Shown: piece by piece, positions 36,127 to 46,917 of the stretch
Layout of the letters: each line of letters starts with the position of its first letter
How positions within the stretch are numbered: the first letter of the stretch is position 1
NCBI RefSeq assembly: GCF_037543845.1
Contig: NZ_JBBIFX010000002.1
Span: forward strand, 248,001 to 312,000
Origin: Gymnodinialimonas ulvae
GTDB taxonomy: Bacteria; Pseudomonadota; Alphaproteobacteria; Rhodobacterales; Rhodobacteraceae
Direction: 5' to 3'
DNA length: 64,000 bases
Translations under genes and position numbers: made by a program
The notes under the pieces: model-generated
What the model was told of the DNA's origin: nothing
Seen by the model: only the letters and a program-made list of their open reading frames with translations
Database searches by the model: none

Positions 36127-37065
36127 CTACGTGCCGGTCAACGGGGACAGCCATGCGATCACGGCCGACACGGTAAGGATCGACAGCGCCGTAGAGATCA
36201 GGATCGTGGCTGAAACCCGTTGTGGTGCGACACCGTAATGCTGCGCAAGAATGTAGACATTGCCCGCAACCGGGAGCGCGGCAGCCGCAATCATCACACC
36301 CGCGTCGTAATCGGGCACGTCAAACAGAAAAAGCGCTGCAACCGCCACCGCGGCGGGGTGCAGGACCAGCTTGCAGAATGTCAGCCAACCGGCGACCGAC
36401 ATCCGCTCGGCCGATTTGCCGGCAAGGGATGCGCCAATCGCGAACAATGCGCCCGGCGTCGCGGCTGCGCCCAGGATAGCAAGGAATTCATTGACCGGAC
36501 CGGGCACATCCCACCCGGTCGCCGACCACGACAGTCCAAGGACAATCGACACGATCATCGGGTTTTTCAGAAGGCCGATCCCGACAGTGCGCAAAACGCC
36601 AAGCGACATCCGCCCATCGCGACTTCCGGTGACGATGATCACGATCAAACTGGAAAAGACGATCAGATCGACTGACAGAACCAAGATAACGGGTCCTGCG
36701 GCGGCCTCTCCCAAGAGCACGACCAGCATGGGGATGCCAAGGAATCCGACATTGCCGATGATGGCGCATTGCGCCTCGAACGCGGCCTCGGTGACGGGAC
36801 GTTTGCGGATCATCGCGACGAGCGTGGCAAGAAGGTAGACCACGATGCAGCCCGAAAGGTAGGCGCCCACGAATTGCCAATCGAAGATGTCCGCCAGCGA
36901 CAGGTTCGCGGCAAACCGGAACAGCATTGCGGACAAGGCGAAATAAAAGACGAACTTGGTCAGGTATGCGGCGGCCTCGGACGTGAAGAAGCCCGTGCGA
37001 CAGGCCTGAAACCCCAATGCAATAAGCGCGAAGAACGGTAGGGTTTTCAGGAAGATGTCCACCAT
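36127..37065 (-). CDS. AEC-family (auxin efflux carrier-like) transporter
   Basis: This 312-residue protein has about ten hydrophobic helices. The N-terminal domain (MVDIFLKTLPFFALIALGFQ) and the AIIGNVGFLGIPMLVVLLGE segment are typical of AEC permeases, which carry malonate, malate or similar small organic acids in bacteria. The start lies 120 bases from the divergent TetR gene, so the regulator may control it. A 66-base gap separates its end from the fghA start. Confidence 0.85.
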   Translation of the reverse strand: MVDIFLKTLPFFALIALGFQACRTGFFTSEAAAYLTKFVFYFALSAMLFRFAANLSLADIFDWQFVGAYLSGCIVVYLLATLVAMIRKRPVTEAAFEAQCAIIGNVGFLGIPMLVVLLGEAAAGPVILVLSVDLIVFSSLIVIIVTGSRDGRMSLGVLRTVGIGLLKNPMIVSIVLGLSWSATGWDVPGPVNEFLAILGAAATPGALFAIGASLAGKSAERMSVAGWLTFCKLVLHPAAVAVAALFLFDVPDYDAGVMIAAAALPVAGNVYILAQHYGVAPQRVSATILISTALSILTVSAVIAWLSPLTGT

Positions 37066-37133
37066 ATCCCAGCGCTACGTCACCCGTTGGTCCCTGTCCA
37101 GAGATCACGGGTTGCGAAACGTATATCTTGCCG

Positions 37134-37152
37134 AAACTGAACTGGTTAGTTT
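37134..37152. promoter_or_regulatory. Imperfect dyad, possible TetR operator
   Basis: AAACT ... AGTTT with nine bases between them and further partial symmetry, located between the divergent AEC transporter and TetR genes and 33 bases before the TetR ATG. Its position fits an autoregulatory site. Only the symmetry is seen. Confidence 0.4.
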
Positions 37153-37184
37153 ACAATAGGTGCAGGAAGGGAAGCCCATATCAG

Positions 37185-37817
37185 ATGAACGTCGAGACGC
37201 AGATCAAAAAGGGTCGAAAATTCGACCAGGTCATCGCCGGTGCGCGTGCTGTTTTCATGCGTGAGGGCTTCGAAGGCGCGTCCGTGGACGAGATTGCGCG
37301 CGATGCGGGGGTGTCGAAAGCGACGCTTTATTCGTATTTCCCTGACAAGCAGCATCTGTTTCTGGAAGTTCTCAAGCTTGAATGCGACGCGCAGTCCGAG
37401 GTTGAGGTTCTGTTTGAGCAGACCGGATTGTCCATCGAGGAAAAGCTGGGGGTGATCTGCAAGAAGCTGATCACATTCTTCCTGAGCGATTTTGGGCAGG
37501 ACATGTTCCGTGTCTGCGTGGCGGAGGGCAAACGGTTCCCGGAACTGGGCGTGACCTTCTACGAGAGCGGCCCGAAGCATTGGGGCGTAAAGATCGCGGG
37601 ATTCCTCAGCAGCGACAAGGCCCGCGCGGTGCTTGATATCGAGGACCCGTTCCTTGCGGCCGATCAATTGGCGCAGCTTTGCCGCACGGATCTTCTCCTG
37701 AAGGTCCTGTTCGGGATCGAGAAGAACCCGACCGATGCCGATATTGATCGCATCGTGGATGAGGCGGTCCGGACGTTCCTTGCACGGTATCGTCGGGTGC
37801 CGGAAGCCGTCGGTTAA
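37185..37817 (+). CDS. TetR-family transcriptional regulator
   Basis: This 210-residue regulator has an N-terminal TetR helix-turn-helix (VDEIARDAGVSKATLYSYFP) and a C-terminal ligand-binding region (YESGPKHWGVKIAGFL). The ATG at 37185 opens MNVETQIKKGRKFDQVIAGA; an upstream TTG would add 19 residues and is less likely. It is divergent from the AEC transporter and convergent with the NYN gene (four-base overlap of stops). The ligand is unknown. Confidence 0.88.
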   Translation: MNVETQIKKGRKFDQVIAGARAVFMREGFEGASVDEIARDAGVSKATLYSYFPDKQHLFLEVLKLECDAQSEVEVLFEQTGLSIEEKLGVICKKLITFFLSDFGQDMFRVCVAEGKRFPELGVTFYESGPKHWGVKIAGFLSSDKARAVLDIEDPFLAADQLAQLCRTDLLLKVLFGIEKNPTDADIDRIVDEAVRTFLARYRRVPEAVG

Positions 37818-38527
37818 TCGAGACGCCGCACCAGAAGCTGATTGCCAGCACCGCGTTTGACTTCAAGCATCTTCAAGCTCTCGACCAGATCGCTCAGCTT
37901 GCGCTTGCCATAGGTGCGGGTGTCGAAATCGGGGTTGGCGGCGGTCATGTATTGCCCCAGCTGACCCAATGAATACCAATCGTCGGCCTGCTCGATGGAA
38001 TCCATCGCCCGGAAGATCAGGTCACGCGCTTCGTTGATGGGTTGCGCCTTGGGCTTGCCATTGGACTTGTCTTCGCCTTTGGGCGCCTCGGGTAAGATGT
38101 TCTCGATGAAGATGAAGCGTTTGCAAGCCTTGCGGAACGCTTCGGGCGTCTTCTGTTGACCAATCCCGTAAACGTCGAGTCCTTGTTCGCGGATCCGGCT
38201 GGCCAGTCGCGTGAAATCGCTGTCGGAGGAACACAGGACAAACCCATCGAACCGGCTGGAATGCATAAGGTCCATCGCATCGATTACCAGCGCGATGTCG
38301 GATGCGTTTTTGCCAACCGTATTGGCGGGTTGGTGGAACGGGACGATGCCGTATTCGGCCTGAACGTTCGACCAGCCCTTCATATGCGTCGAGCTGAAGT
38401 CGCCGTATATACGCCGTACAGAGGCCTCGCCGAACCCCGCAATTTCATCAAAGATGGCTTTCGCGTGCTTGTGGCTGGTGTTGTCCGCGTCGATCAGAAC
38501 AGCAAGAAGCGGCGTGTCGTTGGCCAT
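37814..38527 (-). CDS. NYN-domain protein with C-terminal LOTUS-like domain
   Basis: This 237-residue protein has an N-terminal NYN (PIN-like) nuclease domain with its acidic residues in VLIDADNTSHKHA, SDIALVIDAMDLM and LCSSDSDFTRLASRI. A charged linker (EAPKGEDKSNGKPKAQP) follows. The C-terminus is a winged-helix OST-HTH/LOTUS-type domain (DFDTRTYGKRKLSDLVESLK). Such proteins are predicted RNA-processing nucleases. The RNA target is unknown. It is convergent with the TetR gene. Confidence 0.85.
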   Translation of the reverse strand: MANDTPLLAVLIDADNTSHKHAKAIFDEIAGFGEASVRRIYGDFSSTHMKGWSNVQAEYGIVPFHQPANTVGKNASDIALVIDAMDLMHSSRFDGFVLCSSDSDFTRLASRIREQGLDVYGIGQQKTPEAFRKACKRFIFIENILPEAPKGEDKSNGKPKAQPINEARDLIFRAMDSIEQADDWYSLGQLGQYMTAANPDFDTRTYGKRKLSDLVESLKMLEVKRGAGNQLLVRRLD

Positions 38528-38640
38528 TGGGATACCCCTTTTTTACGCCTGTCTGACACAACGCGCGAAGGGTTGAAACACTTTGCGATCAATCCGCGGT
38601 GGCGCGTTGTGCGGCACCACCCCCAACACTTGGCGCCTGC

Positions 38641-39063
38641 TTATTTCGTGACGGCAGGGGCCGGTGCCGGCACGGGCGCGGCGGCACCGGGAACGCCATT
38701 GCCCGCGACGACTTCATCCCAGATATCACCAAGTCGGTCCGCAATGGTTTCGCGCGCGTCACTGTCGTCATCGTCATTGTAGACGACCAGAAAAGGATCA
38801 ACCACGCCGTCCTCCTCGGCGCAGATAAACAGGCCATCAATGGCCTCTCCACGCAGGTCATAACCGCCGATTGTCCAGTTCGACCGGCCCGTGAACCCGT
38901 CGCCGCCAAAGCGTGTGCGGTAGGTATTAAAGGTGGTTTCGGCGTAGTTCATGCAGGTGGTCAGATTGCCCAGGGGGGTGAAATCAGTCACGGTCCAGCC
39001 CTCGGCCAGGGCGGCGCCGGACAGCGGAAGGGACAGCGTCGCCGCAATCAGTTTTTTCTTCAT
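38641..39063 (-). CDS. Secreted hypothetical protein with Pro/Ala tail
   Basis: This 140-residue protein has a signal peptide (MKKKLIAATLSLPLSGAALA). The mature part includes two cysteines (LTTCMNYAET, LFICAEEDG), an acidic loop VVYNDDDDSDARE and a low-complexity Ala/Pro/Val tail. I do not recognise the family. AAGGA precedes the ATG. It follows adhI by 31 bases on the same strand and may share its transcript. Confidence 0.7.
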   Translation of the reverse strand: MKKKLIAATLSLPLSGAALAEGWTVTDFTPLGNLTTCMNYAETTFNTYRTRFGGDGFTGRSNWTIGGYDLRGEAIDGLFICAEEDGVVDPFLVVYNDDDDSDARETIADRLGDIWDEVVAGNGVPGAAAPVPAPAPAVTK

Positions 39064-39094
39064 GAACGGTCCTTTCAAAGCACTGCGGCGGCGA

Positions 39095-40207
39095 TCAGTA
39101 GACCACAACGGAACGGATCGATTTGCCGGCATGCATCAGGTCGAAACCGTCGTTGATGTCATCCAAAGCCAGCGTGTGGGTGATCATCGGATCAATCTCG
39201 ATCTTGCCGTCCATGTACCAATCCACGATCTGCGGCACATCCGTGCGACCACGCGCCCCGCCGAAGGCCGTTCCGCGCCACGAACGCCCGGTCACAAGCT
39301 GGAATGGACGGGTGGAGATTTCCGCCCCCGCGGGCGCGACACCGATAATGATGGATTCACCCCAACCCTTGTGCGCCGATTCCAGCGCGGCCCGCATCAC
39401 CTGCACGTTTCCGGTTGCGTCGAAGGTATAATCCGCACCGCCACCGGTCAGTTCGACCAGATGGCCGACAAGATCGCCCTCCACCTCGGTCGGGTTCACG
39501 TAATCGGTCATGCCGAAATGCGTGGCCATCTCGACCTTGCCGGGGTTGATGTCGACGCCAACGATCTGATCCGCGCCCGCAAGGCGCAGGCCCTGGATCA
39601 CGTTCAGGCCAATCCCGCCCAGGCCGAAGACAATCGCGCGGCTGCCGATCTCGGCTTTTGCGGTGTAGATCACCGCGCCGATGCCGGTCGTCACCCCACA
39701 GCCGATGTAGCAGATCTTGTCGAACGGCGCGTCCTTGCGGACCTTGGCCAGCGATATTTCCGGAAGCACCGTGTGGTTCGAAAAAGTCGAGCAACCCATG
39801 TAGTGCAGGATCGGCGTGCCATCGAGCATCGAGAACCGTGAGGTGCCGTCGGGCATCAGGCCCTGGCCTTGGGTCGCCCGGACCTTCTGGCAAAGGTTGG
39901 TCTTGGGATGCAGGCAGTATTCGCATTCGCGACATTCGGCGGTGTAAAGTGGAATAACGTGATCACCCGGCTCAAGCGAGGTCACACCGGGCCCGACCTC
40001 AAGCACAACGCCCGCCCCTTCGTGGCCAAGGATCGCAGGGAACAGCCCCTCGGGATCCGCGCCAGACAGAGTGAATTCATCGGTGTGGCAAATGCCAGTG
40101 GCTTTGATTTCCACCAGAACCTCACCGGCCTTCGGGCCATCAAGGTTCACCTCCATGATTTCGAGCGGTTTGCCCGCTTCGAGTGCGACGGCTGCACGTG
40201 TCCGCAT
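39095..40207 (-). CDS. adhI: S-(hydroxymethyl)glutathione dehydrogenase / class III alcohol dehydrogenase
   Basis: This enzyme oxidises the spontaneous formaldehyde-glutathione adduct to S-formylglutathione with NAD, the first step of formaldehyde detoxification. It is a 370-residue zinc-dependent MDR protein. The catalytic zinc ligands lie in GICHTDEFTLSG and GHEGAGVV, the structural zinc cysteines in CRECEYCLHPKTNLC, and the NAD fold in VFGLGGIGLNVIQGL. The ATG at 40207 opens MRTRAAVALEAGKPLEI. It works with fghA, encoded 3 kb away on the same strand. Confidence 0.94.
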   Translation of the reverse strand: MRTRAAVALEAGKPLEIMEVNLDGPKAGEVLVEIKATGICHTDEFTLSGADPEGLFPAILGHEGAGVVLEVGPGVTSLEPGDHVIPLYTAECRECEYCLHPKTNLCQKVRATQGQGLMPDGTSRFSMLDGTPILHYMGCSTFSNHTVLPEISLAKVRKDAPFDKICYIGCGVTTGIGAVIYTAKAEIGSRAIVFGLGGIGLNVIQGLRLAGADQIVGVDINPGKVEMATHFGMTDYVNPTEVEGDLVGHLVELTGGGADYTFDATGNVQVMRAALESAHKGWGESIIIGVAPAGAEISTRPFQLVTGRSWRGTAFGGARGRTDVPQIVDWYMDGKIEIDPMITHTLALDDINDGFDLMHAGKSIRSVVVY

Positions 40208-40281
40208 TGTCCTGGTCCTCCCACAGACTTGTTTTGCGGTGAGACTGTGACAATCTCGGTTGCAAAGCAACGGAGGATAGC

Positions 40282-40539
40282 ATGACACGTATGATGGTTT
40301 TCGCCTTTGCCTGTGTGATCGTCGGATGCGCGCAGGCCCAGGAGGCAGAGGATACTTGCGGTGCTGCTGGTTTGCAGGGGTTGGTCGGTCAGACAGGCGC
40401 CATCGTTGAGATGCTCTCTTTTCCAGACCGGATCATGCGCGTTCACGGCCCCGAAGACGCCCTGACGCTGGACTATCGGCCAGAGCGTCTGAACATCCTT
40501 GTCGATGAGGGCGTGATCGATACCATTCGCTGCGGATAG
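40282..40539 (+). CDS. Peptidase inhibitor I78 family protein
   Basis: This 85-residue protein has a signal peptide (MTRMMVFAFACVIVGCAQAQ) and the I78 inhibitor domain: CGAAGLQGLVGQ and LTLDYRPERLNILVDEGVID, ending IRCG. The two cysteines can form the disulphide of the family. I78 proteins include the Aspergillus elastase inhibitor AFLEI; bacterial members are probably periplasmic protease inhibitors. GCQ-type lipidation is also conceivable from VGCAQ. It is divergent from adhI, with 74 bases between the starts. Confidence 0.85.
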   Translation: MTRMMVFAFACVIVGCAQAQEAEDTCGAAGLQGLVGQTGAIVEMLSFPDRIMRVHGPEDALTLDYRPERLNILVDEGVIDTIRCG

Positions 40540-40559
40540 GGCCGAGATCCAAGAGCCGC

Positions 40560-40588
40560 TTGTGCGCGCTGCTGATTCCCCCTATATG
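40560..40588 (+). promoter_or_regulatory. Putative sigma70 promoter ahead of rimP
   Basis: TTGTGC (40560-40565) and TATATG (40583-40588) with a 17-base spacer form a good sigma70-like pair. A transcript would start near 40595, about 90 bases before rimP. Confidence 0.5.
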
Positions 40589-40633
40589 CGCCTCAACAGC
40601 GGCGCCGACACTCCGGCACCACCGACACTCGCA

Positions 40634-40663
40634 GCGGGCCGCACGGCCCGCTTTTTTGTTTTT
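40634..40663 (+). terminator. Strong intrinsic terminator inside the rimP leader
   Basis: The seven-base stem GCGGGCC / GGCCCGC with a four-base loop is followed by TTTTTTGTTTTT, ending 19 bases before the rimP ATG. It lies downstream of the putative promoter at 40560-40588. It may terminate the I78 transcript, release a short RNA or act as an attenuator. Confidence 0.85.
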
Positions 40664-40682
40664 AGGACCCATATCCGAACGC

Positions 40683-41267
40683 ATGTCTGACCTGATTGCA
40701 AAAACCTCCATCGACCGTCGTATGGCCGAAATCCTGACCCCGGTGATCGAAAACCTGGGGTTCGAGGTCGTGCGTATTCGTGTGATGGGCGGCAAGACGA
40801 ACACGCTGCAGGTCATGGCCGAACGCCCCGAAGGCGGGATCGAGGTCGATGAATGTGCCGAGATTTCAAATGCAATCTCCGTGCTGCTTGATGTCGAGGA
40901 TCCGCTGGAAGAGGCCTACGCGCTCGAAGTGTCGAGCCCCGGGATCGACCGGCCCCTGACGCGGCTCAAGGATTTCGAGACCTTCGAGGGCTACGAGGCG
41001 AAGATCGAGACCACCGATATGATCGACGGCCGCCGCCGATTCAAAGGCATGTTGGCGGGGGTCGAGGGAGACGATGTTCTTCTGAACCTCGACGTGAACG
41101 GCGAAACGCAAACCGTCGGGCTGAACTTCGATTGGCTCAGCGACGCGAAACTTGTCCTGACCGAAGATCTGATCAAAGAGATGCTCAAGCAACGCAAGGC
41201 AGCGGGCATCATCGACGAGACCCAATTTGACGAAATCGAGGAAGAGCCCTCGACGCCTGAGGAGTAA
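40683..41267 (+). CDS. rimP: Ribosome maturation factor RimP
   Basis: RimP is needed for 30S subunit maturation. The 194-residue chain has VIENLGFEVVRIRVMGGKTN and VSSPGIDRPLTRLKDFE, characteristic of the family, and an acidic C-terminal tail. The ATG at 40683 opens MSDLIAKTSIDRRM. It is the first gene of rimP-nusA-ylxR-infB; nusA begins five bases after its stop. Confidence 0.95.
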   Translation: MSDLIAKTSIDRRMAEILTPVIENLGFEVVRIRVMGGKTNTLQVMAERPEGGIEVDECAEISNAISVLLDVEDPLEEAYALEVSSPGIDRPLTRLKDFETFEGYEAKIETTDMIDGRRRFKGMLAGVEGDDVLLNLDVNGETQTVGLNFDWLSDAKLVLTEDLIKEMLKQRKAAGIIDETQFDEIEEEPSTPEE

Positions 41268-41272
41268 GACCC

Positions 41273-43051
41273 ATGGCCATCACATCAGCCAACCAGCTGG
41301 AACTGTTGCAAACCGCGGAAGCCGTGGCGCGCGAGAAGATGATCGAACCCGGCCTTGTGGTCGAGGCGATGGAAGAAAGCCTCGCCCGCGCCGCGAAGTC
41401 GCGCTACGGCTCGGAGCTTGATATCCGCGTTTCCATCGACCGCAAAACGGGCCGCGCGACATTCACGCGCGTGCGCACCGTGACCGATCCCGAGATCCTG
41501 GAAAACGACAAGGCCGAAATGCCGCCGGAAGAGGCGGTTGCACTGGTCAAGGGCGAACGCCCGAACGTTGTGGTCTTCAACGCCAAATCGCCGATCTACG
41601 ACGAGGAAGGTGAACTGATCGAAACGCGCGATGTGAAGCGCTTCGTGATGCGCGCTCCGACCGAAGTGGACCGCATGCTGACCGAGGGTGTCGATCAGAA
41701 CGTGGCCCCGGAACTGGGCGACATGATCGCAGACGAAGTGCCGCCGGTTGAAATGGGCCGCATCGCCGCGCAAAGCGCCAAGCAGGTGATTCTGCAGAAG
41801 GTGCGCGAAGCTGAGCGTGACCGTCAGTACGAGGAATTCAAGGATCGCGCCGGTCAGATCATCAACGGTGTGGTCAAGCGCGAGGAATACGGCAACGTCA
41901 TCGTCGATGTGGGCGCGGGCGAGGCGCAGCTGCGGCGCAACGAAAAGATTGGCCGCGAAGCGTATCGCAACGGCGACCGCATCCGTTGCTACATCAAGGA
42001 TGTGCGCCGCGAGAATCGGGGCCACCAGATCTTCCTGTCGCGCACGGCGCCGGAATTCATGGCCGAGTTGTTCAAGATGGAAGTGCCCGAGATTTACGAC
42101 GGCATCATCGAGATCAAGGCCGTCGCCCGCGACCCCGGCTCGCGCGCCAAGATCGCCGTGATTTCCTACGACAGCGGCATTGATCCGGTCGGCGCGTGCG
42201 TCGGCATGCGCGGCAGCCGTGTACAGGCCGTCGTAAACGAGCTTCAGGGCGAAAAGATCGACATCATCCCGTGGAACGAAGATGCGCCGACCTTCCTGGT
42301 GAACGCGCTTCAACCGGCCGAAGTCACGAAGGTGGTTCTTGACGAAGACGCGGGCAAGATCGAAGTGGTGGTGCCCGACGAGCAGCTTTCGCTTGCGATT
42401 GGTCGCCGCGGTCAGAACGTGCGTCTCGCGTCGCAGCTGACCGGGTTGGATATCGACATCCTGACCGAGGAGGAGGAATCCAAACGCCGTCAGGCCGAGT
42501 TCGAAGAGCGCACGAAGCTGTTCATGGACACGCTCGATCTGGACGAATTCTTCGCGCAGCTTCTGGTGTCGGAAGGCTTCACGGCGCTGGAAGAAGTTGC
42601 CTATGTCGAATTGGACGAGCTGCTGGTGATCGACGGGGTTGATCAAGACACCGCGACCGAGCTTCAGGCACGCGCGCGTGATTACCTCGAAGAGCAGAAC
42701 AAGAAAGCGCTGGAGCATGCGAAAGAGCTAGGCGTTGAGGAAAGCCTCATTGCATTTGAAGGCCTGACGCCCCAGATGTTGGTGGCCCTTGGCGAAGATG
42801 GCGTGAAGACGCTGGATGATTTCGCAACCTGTGCCGACTGGGAACTGGCCGGTGGCTGGACCACGGTTGACGGCGAGCGCGTCAAGGATGACGGACTTCT
42901 GGAACCTTTTGAACTTAGCATTGAGGAAGCGCAGAACATGGTAATGACCGCACGTCTGCAGCTTGGCTGGGTGACGATTGAAGAGCTTGAAGCGCAAGCC
43001 GCCGCAGAGGCCGAAGCAGCGGCTGAAACCACGGAGACGGCAGAGGGCTAA
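41273..43051 (+). CDS. nusA: Transcription termination/antitermination protein NusA
   Basis: NusA binds RNA polymerase and nascent RNA, modulating pausing, termination and antitermination. The 592-residue chain has the N-terminal RNAP-binding domain, an S1 domain around 140-200 (IINGVVKREEYGNVIVDVG), two KH domains (VGACVGMRGSRVQAVVNEL; LAIGRRGQNVRLASQLTG) and C-terminal acidic repeats. The last 20 residues are Glu/Ala-rich. The longer C-terminus than in E. coli is usual in alphaproteobacteria. Confidence 0.96.
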   Translation: MAITSANQLELLQTAEAVAREKMIEPGLVVEAMEESLARAAKSRYGSELDIRVSIDRKTGRATFTRVRTVTDPEILENDKAEMPPEEAVALVKGERPNVVVFNAKSPIYDEEGELIETRDVKRFVMRAPTEVDRMLTEGVDQNVAPELGDMIADEVPPVEMGRIAAQSAKQVILQKVREAERDRQYEEFKDRAGQIINGVVKREEYGNVIVDVGAGEAQLRRNEKIGREAYRNGDRIRCYIKDVRRENRGHQIFLSRTAPEFMAELFKMEVPEIYDGIIEIKAVARDPGSRAKIAVISYDSGIDPVGACVGMRGSRVQAVVNELQGEKIDIIPWNEDAPTFLVNALQPAEVTKVVLDEDAGKIEVVVPDEQLSLAIGRRGQNVRLASQLTGLDIDILTEEEESKRRQAEFEERTKLFMDTLDLDEFFAQLLVSEGFTALEEVAYVELDELLVIDGVDQDTATELQARARDYLEEQNKKALEHAKELGVEESLIAFEGLTPQMLVALGEDGVKTLDDFATCADWELAGGWTTVDGERVKDDGLLEPFELSIEEAQNMVMTARLQLGWVTIEELEAQAAAEAEAAAETTETAEG

Positions 43052-43076
43052 CGCCCTCTGGCCCGCGCCCGCGCCA

Positions 43077-43705
43077 ATGAGCCGCGGTGGCCGACATAAG
43101 GACCGAGACGACGGTCCTGAACGCAAGTGCATCGCCACCGGCGAGACGGCACCAAAGCGGGGCCTGATCCGGTTTGTCGTGGCCCCGGATGGCCAGATCG
43201 CGCCAGATATTCTGGAGCGGTTGCCGGGGCGGGGCATCTGGGTGAGTGCAGACCGTGCGGCACTTGAGCTGGCGGTTACGAAGAACCTTTTCGCCCGCGC
43301 GGCCCGGCAACAAGTGGCGGTGCCCGAGGATCTGGTCGACCGGGTTGAGGCCGCCTTGGCGCGCCGTTTGACCGAACTCATCGCGCTCAACCGCAAGGCT
43401 GGGGGCGCGGTTGCGGGCTTTGAAAAAGTGAAGGATTGGCTGGCCACAAAAAAGGTCGCGGTTCTGCTTCAGGCTTCCGATGGGTCTGAACGTGGAAAAT
43501 CGAAACTCTGGACCCCGGAAGGGGCCCGATATTTCAGCGTCTTGACCGCCAAGGAATTGGGTTTGGCATTCGGACGCCAAAGTGTGATACATGGCGCGCT
43601 TGCCGCTGGTGGACTCGCCCCCCGTGTTGTAGAGGGGGCCGCGAAACTCCAGGGACTGCGCATTGCAGACGGTGGCCAGACCACCGGGAAAGACGAAAAA
43701 GACGC

Positions 43706-43709
<4 letters not shown>
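43077..43709 (+). CDS. YlxR-family RNA-binding protein with L7Ae-like domain
   Basis: This 210-residue protein has an N-terminal YlxR domain (ERKCIATGETAPKRGLIRFV; LPGRGIWVSADRAALELAV) and a second part resembling the L7Ae-type RNA-binding fold. YlxR/RnpM of Gram-positives binds RNA and has been linked to RNase P. The ATG at 43077 opens MSRGGRHKDRDDGPERKC. Its last four bases overlap infB (ATGA), so translation is coupled. Confidence 0.88.
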
Positions 43710-46186
<2,477 letters not shown>

Positions 46187-46203
46187 GCCGCCACCCCACT
46201 GTT

Positions 46204-46248
46204 GCATCAAAAAAGGGCCGCGCGGGTTGTGCGGCCCTTTTTTGATGC
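46204..46248 (+). terminator. Strong intrinsic terminator after infB
   Basis: An 18-base complementary pair GCATCAAAAAAGGGCCGC (46204-46221) and GCGGCCCTTTTTTGATGC (46231-46248) forms a long hairpin. The descending arm contains the U-tract, and the ascending A-tract makes it work in both directions. Confidence 0.95.
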
Positions 46249-46270
46249 GTCACTCTGTGCCCGGAAACCG

Positions 46271-46295
46271 AAAAGGGCGCCCGCGAGGGGCGCCC
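46271..46295 (-). terminator. Terminator of the small secreted-protein gene
   Basis: On the minus strand GGGCGCC / GGCGCCC forms a seven-base stem followed by CTTTTC, 29 bases after the gene's stop at 46324. Opposite in direction to the infB terminator. Confidence 0.7.
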
Positions 46296-46323
46296 GGTCC
46301 GGGGAGAGATGGCTGGGGGGAGA

Positions 46324-46644
46324 TTACTCGTCTTCGAGCGACGCGGCGCGGAGGCGGTCGAAGATGTCAGCGCCGTAGGCTGGGGTACCGTTGACGACGG
46401 TTGCGCCGTTCAGGCCGCGCCGATCGGAGGCGGTGTCCTGGACGCTGTTGAGCACGGAGAAGGTCTCGCCCAGGTTGCCCGCGGGGGCGACGCGCTGGCC
46501 GACGCCGTTGACGTTGGTGCGCTCCAGGGCGTTGTCTTCGAACTGGTTGAAGTGCTGGATCGCGGCGACGGAGGCTGCGGATTGAGCGACGGCCGGAGCG
46601 GCGAGGGAAGCGGCGACGGCGGCGATGATTGCGATGTTTTTCAT
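46324..46644 (-). CDS. Small secreted protein, paralogue of the one at 11007-11333
   Basis: This is a 106-residue protein with a signal peptide (MKNIAIIAAVAASLAAPAVA). The mature part has HFNQFEDNALERTNVNGVG and the ending ADIFDRLRAASLEDE, matching HFNMFEDNALEMRNPNG and AEIFRRLMAADDDN in the protein at 11007-11333. Between them lies SDRRGLNGATVV versus SDLRGTGETVTI. I do not recognise the family; no cysteine or catalytic motif is seen. The ATG at 46644 follows GGACCAGTC-like sequence. It stands alone with its own terminator. Confidence 0.8.
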   Translation of the reverse strand: MKNIAIIAAVAASLAAPAVAQSAASVAAIQHFNQFEDNALERTNVNGVGQRVAPAGNLGETFSVLNSVQDTASDRRGLNGATVVNGTPAYGADIFDRLRAASLEDE

Positions 46645-46917
46645 TTGACTGGTCCTACTCAGTTTGTGTGGAGGGCCTGATATGGGAGGCGGCCCTGATT
46701 TGGTTTCGTTGGCGAGCCGTTGTGGCCTGCCGATGAACTGAATATGGCGGGTGGGGCGCTGAAATACGATACACGGAACCGCGAGAAACGGGGGATTTAG
46801 GTGCACCTGCGCACAGAACCACCGACACGCTGCACCAACCCCACGGGGGCGTGAGCCTGGGTCTCAGCGGCGTGAAAACAGACGGTGATTTTGAAATGTT
46901 TGGGCGGAGAGGGGCGG

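Noticed and set aside
41285..42718. Open frame of 477 codons on the minus strand
   Set aside because: It lies antisense to nusA, which has S1 and KH motifs in the plus frame.
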